Assembly: GCA_020637365.1 (NCBI GenBank)
Contig: JACJWE010000001.1
Location: forward strand, 496,001 to 560,000
DNA from: Acidimicrobiia bacterium
Lineage (GTDB): Bacteria; Actinomycetota; Acidimicrobiia; IMCC26256; JAGNEX01
DNA: 64,000 nt
Reading direction: 5' to 3'
Shown here: positions 53,499-63,163 of the stretch, one piece after another
How the letters are laid out: each line of letters opens with the position of its first letter
Numbering within the stretch: the first letter of the stretch is position 1
The notes under the pieces: model-generated
Seen by the model: the letters and a program-made list of their open reading frames with translations, nothing else
The model's database searches: none
Told to the model about the DNA's origin: nothing
Made by a program: the position numbers and the translations under genes

Positions 53499-54863
53499 TT
53501 ACGCGAGTTCTTGGCGCCAGTCCCAGGTTTCGAGATAACGCTTGATTTCGCTCAACAACGAACCACCCGTCGACCCGTCGATGGCGCGGTGATCAAAGGC
53601 CAGCGACAGCACCGCGGTGTGAACGACGCGGAGCCCCAATCCGTCGTGTCCGACACCAACCTCGGGGTGGATGCCCCCAATGGTCAAACCCGCGACTTCT
53701 GGCTGGTTGACGATGGCGGTCGAGGAGCGAACGGCTGAATCGGAATAGTCGGTGATCGTGAACGTGCCCCCGACCAGGTCGCTCGGCGACACCGCGCCCT
53801 GCTTTGCTCGGCGTTGGAGTGCAGAACATGCTTGGGCGAGTTGAGCGACCCGCATGCCACTAGCCCGGGCGATCACAGGGACTACCATCCCTGCACGGTC
53901 GAGGTCGACCGTGATGCCGAGGTTCACATCCTCAGATACTTCGATCTCACCGTTGGTCAGTACGGAGTTTGCCACTGGATAGTGAGCTAAGGCGGCCGCC
54001 GTCGCGTGCCACGAACGGCAACAACGTGAGCGAAAAGCCGTGCCGTTCCGTCCAAGAGTCTTGTTGGTCGCGAATGGCGCCGACGAGGCCGCCCAAGTCG
54101 ACCGTCGCGGTCATGTTGACCTGGGGATCCTCGCCCATGATTGCGCGACGTGATCGGCCACGGCGGTGCTCAGATAGGACCGTGGGATGCGTTCGCTGCG
54201 AGGTGGAGCGGAACGATCGGTGTCTGTGGGGCTAGACGGCGCGTCGTGTCCCTGGACATCACCTTCGGTATCGGCCTGCGCTTGGTCCGCGGCGGATGGG
54301 TCCCCAGATGCCTCAACAGGTGACTCACGGCCCGCCGGTTCCTGTTCAGCATCCTTTGTGTCCTTCGATGCTGCCGGCGGCGTCGTCGCAACAGAGGGCC
54401 CGTTTGCTGATGGCCTCGCCGGTGATGGTCCGGTCGGGGTCGGGCCGGTCGGCGCCGGGCCGGTCGATGCGTTCCGATCGGTGGAGCGGCTCTGCTCAGC
54501 GCCCGACGGGGGAGTGTCGGTGTGGGCTTGCTCGGCTGGCGGATCTACGGATTCATCATTCGGCGCGGGCGTCTGGGGTGATGAGTCCTGAGCTGGGGAC
54601 TGCGTGTCGCCTACCGCACCAGCATCGGTTTCGATGACCGCGACAACCGAACCGATCTCGACCTCGTCGCCAGCGGCAGCTCGGATCTCGACGACCGTTC
54701 CCGAGGCCGGGGCGGGCACTTCTGTATCGATCTTGTCGGTCGAGATCTCAAAGATCGGTTGATCTTCGTCGACGACGTCGCCGACGTCGACCAGCCACTG
54801 GGTGAGTAACCCCTCGGTCACCGATTCGCCGAGCGCCGGGAGGGTTACGTCGATGCGAGCCAT
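53499..54863 (-). CDS. sucB: 2-oxo acid dehydrogenase E2 (dihydrolipoamide acyltransferase), two frameshifts
   Basis: The N-terminal lipoyl domain (EISTDKIDTEVPAPASG) is followed by a Pro/Ala/Thr-rich linker of about 110 residues and a catalytic domain (RSYLSTAVADHVAQSWA, VNMTATVDLGGLVGAI, NLGITVDLDRAGMVVPVI, active site SLAFDHRAIDG). I find no peripheral-subunit-binding domain between linker and catalytic domain. The frame breaks at 54123-54126 (four G; one more gives RIPQVNM) and near 53984-53998. Both look like indels. It lies 97 bases downstream of kgd in the same direction and probably acts with it in 2-oxoglutarate oxidation. Confidence 0.83.
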
Positions 54864-54959
54864 ATCGGAAAAGTCCTTTCTGCCCGGATCGGCAGATGTG
54901 GTTCAAACGGTGTCGGCGAGCTGGCGTGAGATCGTCGGTGCGGGTGACGAGGAAGGCCT

Positions 54960-57900
54960 CTACACCCCGAAGAACGCTGCGTCGATCAGCTCCGCCTGCT
55001 CTTTTTCGTGCCACTGCAAACTGCCCGACGCTGGGCTGCCCATCGCTTGGCGAGCGATGATCTCAAACTGCACAGCATCGCCACCCGCGGCGTTGCGCAG
55101 CTCGTCTGAGACAAAGGATGCCGGGCCCATATTGCGAGGCTCCTCTTGGACCCACCTGACATCGAACGGTTCGCTCAGGGACGCGAAGTAGGACGCGAGT
55201 TCGGTGAAGGGGAAGGGGTGGAGCTGTTCGACTCGGACCACGCTGACCGGCAGGTTGCGCTTATCGCGCGCCGCCATGAGTTCGTGGCCGATCTTGCCGG
55301 AACACACCAGGACCCGCTTGGGGTTCTCGATGGGGTTGGAGTCTTGAAGAACCCGCCGAAAATGGCCCGATGTGAACTCTTTAACGCTGGACGCCGTTTC
55401 CTTCATCCGCAAATAGCGTTTTGGCGTGAACACGACCAAGGGACGGTCGAGCGGCAACTTCTTCTGGCTGCGGAGGAGGTGGAAATACTGTGCAGCGGTC
55501 GTCGGGTACGCGAGACGCATGTTCTCGCCAGCGGCGAGGGTCATGAAGCGTTCGATGCGGGCAGAGGAGTGTTCTGGTCCCTGACCTTCGAGTCCATGGG
55601 GGAGAAGCAGCACCAGTCCGCAGCGTTGTCCCCACTTCTCTTCTGAAGCGACCAGAAATTGATCGATGATGATCTGTGCGCCGTTGACGAAGTCGCCGAA
55701 CTGTGCTTCCCAGAGGACGAGGGTCTCGGGGCGGGTATGGGCGTATCCCCACTCGAAGCCGAGCGCTGCATACTCGCTCAGGGTCGAGTTCCAGATGCCG
55801 AGTTCGGGTTGTGGATCGGCAACGTGGGCGAGGGGGGTGTACTGGCGTTCGGTCTTGTAATCGACCCACACAGCGTGACGTTGGGAGAACGTGCCTCGCG
55901 CGCTGTCCTGTCCGGCCAAACGCAGCGGATGACCGTCGATCAACAGGCTGCCGAATGCGAGGTGTTCTGCCAGGGCCCAGTCGATCGAGTCGCGCTCCAT
56001 CGCCGAACCCCGGTCATCGAGCACCTTTTGCAGTTTGGGATGCACCGTAAAGCCTTCGGGCGGCGTCGAAAAGACCTCGCACAGATGGTTCAATGTCCCC
56101 CGGTCGACGCCGGTTTCCACCAAGACGTCAAACGGTGTCGACGCGGTGGTCGCGTGGGGGGTATGCGGTTCTGTGGGCGCTTTGCGGGTGACGTCACTGA
56201 ACGCCTCGTTGAGACGATCTTGGTAGTCGGCGAGCGCCGCCTCCGCCTGTTCGGTCGAAATCTCGCCGCGGCGCACCAGGGAATCGGTGTAGCGCTCGCG
56301 CACCGGCTTGAGGTTGTCGATGAGCGCGTACATAGAGGGCTGGGTGAACGACGGTTCATCGGTTTCGTTGTGGCCGTGACGGCGGTAACACACCAGGTCG
56401 ACAACGACGTCTTTGGCGAACTCGTTGCGGAAGGAGCATGCGAGGCGGATAGCTCGAACACATGCCTCAGGGTCATCGCCATTGACGTGGAAGATCGGTG
56501 CCTGCACCATCTTGGCGACATCGGTGGCATACACCGAGGATCGGGCGCGAGACGGGTCGGTGGTGAAACCGACCTGATTGTTGACCACCAGGTGGATTGT
56601 GCCGCCGACGCGGTAGCCCGGCACCTGCGACATGTTCAACGTCTCAGCCACGACCCCCTGGCCGGCGAATGTGGCATCGCCGTGGATCAGAATGGGTAAG
56701 AACTCCTGACGCCCGCTTACGGTGCCTTGTTCATCGAGTTCTTGTCGTGCCCGAGTCATGCCTATACAGACCGGGTCGACGGCTTCAAGGTGGGACGGAT
56801 TCGCGGCGAGGGTCACGCCGATGACGTCGTCGCTCAGGGTGCGGAATGAACCCGTCGCACCCAGGTGATATTTGACGTCGCCCGAACCCTGGGTTGAGCT
56901 CGGATCGATCATCTCGAACTCGTTGAAAATCTCGAGGTATGACTTGCCGACGATATTCGACAGGACGTTCAAGCGTCCGCGATGCGCCATACCGATGACC
57001 GCTTGTCTGACCCCCTCGGCGCCAGCCTGGTCCAAGAGGGCGGCAAGCATGGGGATGAGCGATTCGGCGCCCTCGATCCCGAACCGTTTGTGCCCGAGGT
57101 ATTTCTTGGCGAGGAACGCCTCAAACGCCGATGCGCTGTTGAGCCAGCCCATGATCGACGCGCGCTCTTCATAGCTGAGCGGTTCGGGGTCGACCTCGAC
57201 GCGTGTTTGGATCCATCGCTTCTCGTGGGGATCCTGCATCTGCATGTACTCATAACCCGTCGAGCGGGTATATGTGCGTTTGAGTCGGTCGAGGATCTCG
57301 CTGAGGGGCATCCGTCGCCCGTCGGCGAGATTCGGCACGAAAAACTCGCGTTCGAGGTCCCAAATCGACAGGTCCCAGTAATCGGGGTCGAGTTCGGGAT
57401 GGGTGACCGGCTCCCATCGGCCGAGCGGGTCGAGGGTCGCGGCGAGGTGGCCCCGGACGCGGTACATGTTTGCCAATTGCTGCACCTGCATCTGCTTGAC
57501 CATCGCAGATTCGGTGCCCATTTCGCCCTTGTCGCGCTCCCACCGAGCAGGATGTTCGGGCATGCCAAGTGCCTGAAAGACCTCTTGGTAGTAGTTGTGA
57601 CCTCCCCGGAGGAGTTGTTCGAGAGTCCCGAGGAATTCACCAGACTCAGCACCTTGGATGATGCGGTGGTCGTATGTGGACGTGAACGTGATCGTGCGTC
57701 CGATGCCGAGGCGCCCGAGTACGCGTGGATCGCTCCCATCCATCGCCTTGGGGTAACTCATCGCCCCGACTCCGAGGATGACACCTTGACCGGCCATGAG
57801 GCGCGGCACACTCAACTCGGTTCCGATCATGCCCGGATTGGTGATCGACATCGTGGTTCCAACGAAGTCGTCGGGCGTGATCTTGCCAGCGCGGACGCGG

Positions 57901-58634
57901 TCGACGAGCGTGTCGTAGGCCTCGACGAACTCGGCGAAGTCCATGGTGTCGGCGTTCTTGATGTTCGGCACGAGCAGCGTGCGACCACCTCGACGTTTCA
58001 TGTCGACGGCGATGCCGAGGTGTACCTGTTCAGGTCGCAGGACGAACGGCTTGCCATCGCGCTGTTCGTACCGGGCGTTCATCCCGGGCACCATCGAGAT
58101 CGCACGCACGGCGGCATAGGCGATGAGGTGGGTAAAGGAAACCTTGCGGTCGGCGCGAGCAAGAAAGTCGTTGATGGCTCGGCGATTGACTTCGAGCAGC
58201 TTGGTGGGAATGGTCCGGACCGAAGTTGCCGTCGGGACGCCGAGGCTTTCTTCCATGTTTTCGACGATTCGAGCCGCCGCGCCCCGAAGGGGTTCAACCG
58301 TGAGACCAGCGTCATGGTCCGCATCGGGTTCGGCTGTGGCCGACGAGTCGCCGCCTTTCTGGTTACCGTGGCTCTCCGCCGAACCGCCTGGAGGAGAATT
58401 GGGATTTGACGAGTCGCTCGCCGTCGCTGACTGGTTCTCGGTCGGCGGCGCCGCGGCCGTCGGTGATGTGGCGTGTGCGGCGGCCTCAGGGGCGGCCTCA
58501 GCCGCGGCCTGCTTTGCGAAATAGTCCTGCCAGTCTTGGGGTACCGAGTTCGGGTCGGAAAGCCACCGCTCACGGAGCGCCTGTACGACGCCGGCGTTGG
58601 GGCCGAACTCCTGCCTGGGATCGGTCGATGTCAT
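54960..58634 (-). CDS. kgd: multifunctional 2-oxoglutarate metabolism enzyme (E2-E1 fusion, Kgd/OdhA type)
   Basis: A 1224-residue actinobacterial 2-oxoglutarate dehydrogenase. Residues 1-50 are the E1-type N-terminus (WLSDPNSVPQDWQDYF). A disordered acidic linker follows, then an acyltransferase domain (TSTYDHRIIQGAESGEFL, residues about 120-370) and the thiamine-diphosphate E1 part (GMAHRGRLNVLSNI, HGDATFAGQGVVAETLN, NNQVGFTTDP, RRHGHNETDEP, LPHGLEGQGPEHSSARIERF). It converts 2-oxoglutarate in the TCA cycle using lipoyl domains supplied in trans, presumably by the following E2. GAGGA precedes ATG 58634. This long gene contains no frame break. Confidence 0.95.
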   Translation of the reverse strand: MTSTDPRQEFGPNAGVVQALRERWLSDPNSVPQDWQDYFAKQAAAEAAPEAAAHATSPTAAAPPTENQSATASDSSNPNSPPGGSAESHGNQKGGDSSATAEPDADHDAGLTVEPLRGAAARIVENMEESLGVPTATSVRTIPTKLLEVNRRAINDFLARADRKVSFTHLIAYAAVRAISMVPGMNARYEQRDGKPFVLRPEQVHLGIAVDMKRRGGRTLLVPNIKNADTMDFAEFVEAYDTLVDRVRAGKITPDDFVGTTMSITNPGMIGTELSVPRLMAGQGVILGVGAMSYPKAMDGSDPRVLGRLGIGRTITFTSTYDHRIIQGAESGEFLGTLEQLLRGGHNYYQEVFQALGMPEHPARWERDKGEMGTESAMVKQMQVQQLANMYRVRGHLAATLDPLGRWEPVTHPELDPDYWDLSIWDLEREFFVPNLADGRRMPLSEILDRLKRTYTRSTGYEYMQMQDPHEKRWIQTRVEVDPEPLSYEERASIMGWLNSASAFEAFLAKKYLGHKRFGIEGAESLIPMLAALLDQAGAEGVRQAVIGMAHRGRLNVLSNIVGKSYLEIFNEFEMIDPSSTQGSGDVKYHLGATGSFRTLSDDVIGVTLAANPSHLEAVDPVCIGMTRARQELDEQGTVSGRQEFLPILIHGDATFAGQGVVAETLNMSQVPGYRVGGTIHLVVNNQVGFTTDPSRARSSVYATDVAKMVQAPIFHVNGDDPEACVRAIRLACSFRNEFAKDVVVDLVCYRRHGHNETDEPSFTQPSMYALIDNLKPVRERYTDSLVRRGEISTEQAEAALADYQDRLNEAFSDVTRKAPTEPHTPHATTASTPFDVLVETGVDRGTLNHLCEVFSTPPEGFTVHPKLQKVLDDRGSAMERDSIDWALAEHLAFGSLLIDGHPLRLAGQDSARGTFSQRHAVWVDYKTERQYTPLAHVADPQPELGIWNSTLSEYAALGFEWGYAHTRPETLVLWEAQFGDFVNGAQIIIDQFLVASEEKWGQRCGLVLLLPHGLEGQGPEHSSARIERFMTLAAGENMRLAYPTTAAQYFHLLRSQKKLPLDRPLVVFTPKRYLRMKETASSVKEFTSGHFRRVLQDSNPIENPKRVLVCSGKIGHELMAARDKRNLPVSVVRVEQLHPFPFTELASYFASLSEPFDVRWVQEEPRNMGPASFVSDELRNAAGGDAVQFEIIARQAMGSPASGSLQWHEKEQAELIDAAFFGV

Positions 58635-59042
58635 TGAAGTGGATCCTCGTTGACGGATGGTGATCTCTGAAACAGACCGGGTGCGGGTCCGTCAGATTCG
58701 GGCGACACTAGGCCATTGCTGAGCGCATGGCCGAGGGCAAACAGCCGTGGTGGCCTTGCCCCCGTTCAGCCGTGCAGCCTAACCGGGGGATCGGGCGCTT
58801 CGGTGTCTCATAAGGACGAGATCGGCGAGGTGCCACTCGCTGGTCGCACCGGTCACAGAATGCGGCGCCGTGAGGGCACCCTGCCATGAAGGAGACCCTG
58901 ATCGAGTTGAAGGGTCATGTGAGTGGGGCATCTCGACGAGGGCACCTCAGCGCCGCCCGATGAGGAAGGGCGCGTGATCTGTCAGCAAGCGTCGTTCTCT
59001 ATGCTGTTGTATCGACTGGCCGGCGGCGGAGTGAGGTAAAAC
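58635..59042. other. 408-base gap between divergent kgd and lgt
   Basis: It must contain promoters for both genes. I see no convincing -10/-35 pair, RNA gene or ORF; the lgt site GTGAGGT is the only clear signal. Confidence 0.5.
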
Positions 59043-60188
59043 GTGGACGTGTTGGCGTCTATTCCCAGCCCAACAGATTCTGCGATCGACGTTGGGCCGC
59101 TGACTTTTCGGGCATACGGGCTCTTCGTCGCCCTCGGCGTGATGTTTGGTTACCTCATCACCCAAAAACGTTGGGCAAACCGGGGTGGCAACCCCGACGA
59201 CATAGCGCGAATCGCCATGTGGGCAATTCCGGCGGGCGTGGTCGGCGCCCGCCTCTATCACGTCATGACCGACTATCACCGCTTTCAGGGCAACTGGGGT
59301 GAAACGGTCGCTATTTGGCACGGTGGCTTGGCGATTTGGGGCGCGATTGCCGGGGGTGCGCTCGCTGCGATCGTGTATTGCCGTGTGAACCACCTCGATA
59401 CTGCGGCGCTGCTCGAATGTGCTGCACCCGCTCTGCCGGTCGCCCAAGCCATCGGTCGCTTGGGCAACTATTTCAACCAGGAGCTCTACGGTAAGCCGAC
59501 CTCGCTGCCGTGGGGTCTGGAGATCGACATCGACCACCGGCCCGTCGAGTACCTCGCCGAAACGACCTTTCACCCGACGTTCTTGTACGAAGCGTTGTGG
59601 AACCTTGCGCTTGCCGCGTTCATCGTGTGGGTCGCGAAGCGGGTTCGCCTGCCGCGCGGACGACTATTCCTGGTCTATGTCGCTGGCTATACCTTTATTC
59701 GCTTCTTCATGGAGCTTCTGCGCGTCGATGAAGCGACGAAGCTCTTTGGGCAACGCATCAACCTGTGGGTGACGACGATCGTGTTCGCCGCCGCTGTCTA
59801 CGGTCTGTTGAGCGGACGTGATCGGCGTGTAGCCCCTGCCGATACACGCCCCATTCGTGTCTGGAACGGCGCCAAGCTGGTGGATCCTGCGATCGAGTCC
59901 GCTCCACTAGGTGCGTCCGCTGGGGACGAGATCGGCGGTGCAGGCGAAGGTTATGGTGACGAGCAGGGGGCTCGTGACCGGAGTGATTTCGATGCGGCCA
60001 ACGCCGCGATTGGTGATGGCGACGGGGGTGAGAGCGGGGAGTCGCCAGCCGCGGCGCTCGCCCGAGTCACTGCGACCGATCCTGCCATTTCGGGCAATGT
60101 TGTGACCGCTGACCAGGTGACCGACAGTGCCGGTGCGGATCGTTCGGACGACGTATCAGAGGAAAGCTCCGAGGAGACCGCCGACTAG
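59043..60188 (+). CDS. lgt: prolipoprotein diacylglyceryl transferase
   Basis: A 381-residue membrane enzyme that attaches diacylglycerol to lipobox Cys, needed by the several lipoproteins in this window. Seven helices; the signature is GRLGNYFNQELYG, with WHGGLAIWGAIAGG and FHPTFLYEALWNL. The enzyme core ends near residue 265; about 115 further residues form an acidic, Gly/Ala/Asp-rich cytoplasmic tail. GAGGT 7 bases before GTG 59043. Confidence 0.94.
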   Translation: MDVLASIPSPTDSAIDVGPLTFRAYGLFVALGVMFGYLITQKRWANRGGNPDDIARIAMWAIPAGVVGARLYHVMTDYHRFQGNWGETVAIWHGGLAIWGAIAGGALAAIVYCRVNHLDTAALLECAAPALPVAQAIGRLGNYFNQELYGKPTSLPWGLEIDIDHRPVEYLAETTFHPTFLYEALWNLALAAFIVWVAKRVRLPRGRLFLVYVAGYTFIRFFMELLRVDEATKLFGQRINLWVTTIVFAAAVYGLLSGRDRRVAPADTRPIRVWNGAKLVDPAIESAPLGASAGDEIGGAGEGYGDEQGARDRSDFDAANAAIGDGDGGESGESPAAALARVTATDPAISGNVVTADQVTDSAGADRSDDVSEESSEETAD

Positions 60189-60243
60189 ACCGCGGCGGCG
60201 AGCCCGGGACTGGGGGCGACCGTCAGCTACCGCCACGAGTCCT

Positions 60244-60735
60244 CTATGGCCCTGACAAAGTCTCGGTTTCGCGGAGACTTTCGAGGTAGTGGCGGTGGCG
60301 TAGAGCCGCCGCCCCCAAAATGATGACCATGGCCGCGGTGATCGCGAGTGCAGCGAGGTACGGCCCCGGGTCGTCGACCCCGTCGAAATTGAACAGGTCT
60401 GAGCTACGCGTTTGTGTCGCCGGCTCGCAGTCACACTCAGCGTTTGCCGGATCGGGGTCTACCTGATCGTCGTTGGCTTGTGCGATCAGCGGGTCGGCGC
60501 CTCCGAGGAGTCGCTGGGTAACACCTCGGCCGGATGTATCGATGAGCGCACCAGCATGACGCGGTACCAGCACCACCCCGATGATGAGCACGACCGCAAG
60601 CAACGTGGACGCCACGACCAGTCCATGTCCAGACCGACGCCAACGGCTCGTCCACCATGCCCTTGCCGGTGATCGATGATCCATCCCCATGTCGTCGCCA
60701 ACCCGTCGTCCAATATCTTCCTGCGCATCAGACAT
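60244..60735 (-). CDS. unknown two-helix membrane protein
   Basis: A 163-residue protein. Helix 1 (VVASTLLAVVLIIGVVLVP) and helix 2 (LAALAITAAMVIILGAAAL) enclose an external loop of about 55 residues with ECDCEP. The N-terminus is cytoplasmic. No family recognised. ATG 60735 is the likely start; its ribosome-binding site is weak. Confidence 0.6.
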   Translation of the reverse strand: MSDAQEDIGRRVGDDMGMDHRSPARAWWTSRWRRSGHGLVVASTLLAVVLIIGVVLVPRHAGALIDTSGRGVTQRLLGGADPLIAQANDDQVDPDPANAECDCEPATQTRSSDLFNFDGVDDPGPYLAALAITAAMVIILGAAALRHRHYLESLRETETLSGP

Positions 60736-60896
60736 CGGCGCTGGGACGACATCTCTTAAGAGGGGCAGCGGATGGGGCTGACATGTTGCTTGCTCGGTTG
60801 GGGGATAGCGACGCAACCATCGCTACGCGTTCGGCGGTGCTCAAGTGAGCCCGAAAGGGGTGAACCAGGTTCTCGACAAGGTGTAGACATACGTAC

Positions 60897-62312
60897 ATGG
60901 CTGCACGTCGTACGGAACCCCTCTGCCCGCTGACGGCGCCCCTGTCATCGGCGAGCAAACAGCGCGTACGCGCTGGCGCGAACCGCGTCTCGCTGTGGCG
61001 CGTGCTGCTGATGTTGGCGCTCGTCGTCACCCCTGCGGGTGCTGGTGTTGCCGAAGCGGGCGGCGCTGAGGGGGGCGGGCAGGATCGGGCCCAGGTGCTC
61101 TACGCGACCTTTGATGGGTCGATTACTCCGGTCTTTGCCGATCAGCTCGACGATGTGCTCGATCGCGCGGCGAACGACAGCTTCGATCTGGTCGTCATCC
61201 AGCTCGACACGCCAGGTGGGCTGGCATCGTCCATGCGTGACATGGTCTCAGACATCCTGGCCAGCACGGTCCCCATCGTGGTCTACGTCGGACCCCCGGG
61301 TGCACAAGCAGCGTCGGCTGGTGCCGTGATCGCCTTGGCTGCTCCGGTCATTGCAATGGCCCCGGGAACATCGATCGGTGCTGCGACGCCGATCAACATC
61401 GACGGCGGCGATCTCGGTGACAAAGTCGTCAATGAAGGCGCTGCGTACGCCAGGGGACTGGCTGACATCTATGGCCGCAACGTTGATTTCGCCGAGTCGA
61501 TGGTGACAGACGGCGCGGCCTTGTCGTCGGACGAAGCTGTCGCAGAACAGGTCGCCGACTTGGTGGCAAACGATCGAGCCGAGTTGCTGGGCAAACTCGA
61601 CGGCCTGGTCATTTCGATGCCGGACGGATCAGAGGTCACGCTGTCCACCACCGGAGCACGAGTCGCCGAACAAGACCTGCCCTGGTTTCGGCGCATACTG
61701 CAAAAGCTGGCGGATCCGACCCTCGCGTTCACGCTGATCTCGCTGGGCAGCCTTGCGATCGTCTACGAGTTTGCGAGTCCATCGATGGGTGGTGCTGGCA
61801 TCGCTGGCGTGATCATGGTCATCCTCGGCCTGTTTGCACTGTCGGTGCTGCCGGTCAATGGCACAGGTCTGCTGTTGGTGTTGTTGGGGGTCACGTTGCT
61901 GGGCGCGGAGGCGTTCGTACCCGGTATCGGCGTTCTCGGATTTGGGGGAGCGGTATCGCTGTTGCTCGGCGGACTGTTCCTCTTCCGCGATGCCCAGGTC
62001 AGGGTCAACCCGATCGTCTTGGCGGTGGTGGTCGGCGTCTTGGTCGGTGCCAGCTTGTTGATCTCGGTCCTCGTCGCGAGGACGACCACGGCTCCGCTCG
62101 CGTCGGGGCTCGATTCACTGATCGGTGATCGCTCGATCTTGAAGCGATCCCCCAACGGCACTCCACAGGTCCACCTTCAGGGTGCGTGGTGGCTGGCCCA
62201 GCCCGCGTCGGGCGCTGAGCTGCCAACGGTCGGCACACCCGTCCGCGTGGTCGGTTTCGACGGTCTCACCCTCACCGTGGTCCGAGACGAAGATTTTTCA
62301 CCGGCGCAATGA
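60897..62312 (+). CDS. NfeD-type membrane-bound serine protease
   Basis: A 471-residue protein. After a signal segment (VLLMLALVVTPAGAGVAEA) comes a ClpP-like serine protease domain with QLDTPGG, the nucleophile in GAQAASAGAVIALAA and a candidate catalytic Lys in GDKVVNEGAAYAR. Four membrane helices and a C-terminal OB-like NfeD domain (GTPVRVVGFDGLTLTV) follow. This is the long NfeD form, known to pair with stomatin. The next gene is a stomatin, 80 bases downstream. Confidence 0.9.
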   Translation: MAARRTEPLCPLTAPLSSASKQRVRAGANRVSLWRVLLMLALVVTPAGAGVAEAGGAEGGGQDRAQVLYATFDGSITPVFADQLDDVLDRAANDSFDLVVIQLDTPGGLASSMRDMVSDILASTVPIVVYVGPPGAQAASAGAVIALAAPVIAMAPGTSIGAATPINIDGGDLGDKVVNEGAAYARGLADIYGRNVDFAESMVTDGAALSSDEAVAEQVADLVANDRAELLGKLDGLVISMPDGSEVTLSTTGARVAEQDLPWFRRILQKLADPTLAFTLISLGSLAIVYEFASPSMGGAGIAGVIMVILGLFALSVLPVNGTGLLLVLLGVTLLGAEAFVPGIGVLGFGGAVSLLLGGLFLFRDAQVRVNPIVLAVVVGVLVGASLLISVLVARTTTAPLASGLDSLIGDRSILKRSPNGTPQVHLQGAWWLAQPASGAELPTVGTPVRVVGFDGLTLTVVRDEDFSPAQ

Positions 62313-62392
62313 GGCTGTGGCCGGGGCCGTTCCAGGCGCGGTGCTGTCCGCTGACGTTCTAAGGTGCTCTCTACACACGGGAGGCAAAAATC

Positions 62393-63163
62393 ATGCAAGT
62401 GGCAATTATCGTCCTGGCCATCGTCTTGGGGCTGGCCGTTCTTCTCTTGGCGTCGTCGCTGCGAATCGTTCAGGAATACGAGCGGGCCGTGATTTTTCGG
62501 CTTGGGCGCATCCTCGGCGCGAAAGGCCCGGGGCTCTTTTTCGTCATTCCAATCATCGACAAGATGGTCAAAGTCGGGCTTCGTACCGTCACGTTGGACA
62601 TTCCGCCGCAAGAGGTCATCACCAAGGACAACGTCACGGTTCGGGTGAACGCTGTTGCCTACTTCAACGTGTCGGATCCGGTGAAGGCCGTGGTCAATAT
62701 CGAGCATTACGGCTTTGCGACGTCGCAGGTGTCTCAGACCACGTTGCGGTCGGTGGTAGGCCAGACCGATCTGGATGAGGTGCTGACCGACCGGGACGAG
62801 ATCAACCAGCGACTCGCGGCGATCATCGACGATCTGACCAATCCCTGGGGGATCAAGGTCACCCTCGTCGAGGTCAAAGACGTCGAGCTCGCCGAAGAGA
62901 TGCGTCGCGCTATGGCTCGGCAGGCCGAAGCGGAACGAGACCGTCGTGCCAAGGTCATCCACGCACAGGGTGAGCGGGAAGCATCGGTGACATTGGCGCA
63001 AGCGGCTCAAGAACTCGAACGTCACCCCGCTGCGTTGCAACTGCGTTTGTTGTCGACGATGAATGAGGTCGCAGCCGAAAAGAATTCCACCCTGATCTTC
63101 CCGATCCCCGTAGAGCTGTTGCGATTTCTGGAACGTTCTACGCCAGCGGATCCGAAAGCGTGA
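62393..63163 (+). CDS. SPFH/band 7 stomatin-like protein (slipin)
   Basis: A 256-residue membrane scaffold. An N-terminal helix (AIIVLAIVLGLAVLLLASSL) precedes the SPFH domain (QEYERAVIFRLGRI, GPGLFFVIPIIDKM, TVTLDIPPQEVITKDNVTVRVNAV) and a C-terminal coiled coil (AMARQAEAERDRRAKVIHAQGE). Its partner NfeD protease lies upstream. GGGAGG precedes ATG 62393. Confidence 0.94.
   Translation: MQVAIIVLAIVLGLAVLLLASSLRIVQEYERAVIFRLGRILGAKGPGLFFVIPIIDKMVKVGLRTVTLDIPPQEVITKDNVTVRVNAVAYFNVSDPVKAVVNIEHYGFATSQVSQTTLRSVVGQTDLDEVLTDRDEINQRLAAIIDDLTNPWGIKVTLVEVKDVELAEEMRRAMARQAEAERDRRAKVIHAQGEREASVTLAQAAQELERHPAALQLRLLSTMNEVAAEKNSTLIFPIPVELLRFLERSTPADPKA

Noticed and set aside
55659..58409. Long plus-strand ORFs (up to 475 codons) inside kgd
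   Set aside because: Antisense shadows of a clearly coding gene; no ribosome-binding sites and no recognisable protein features.
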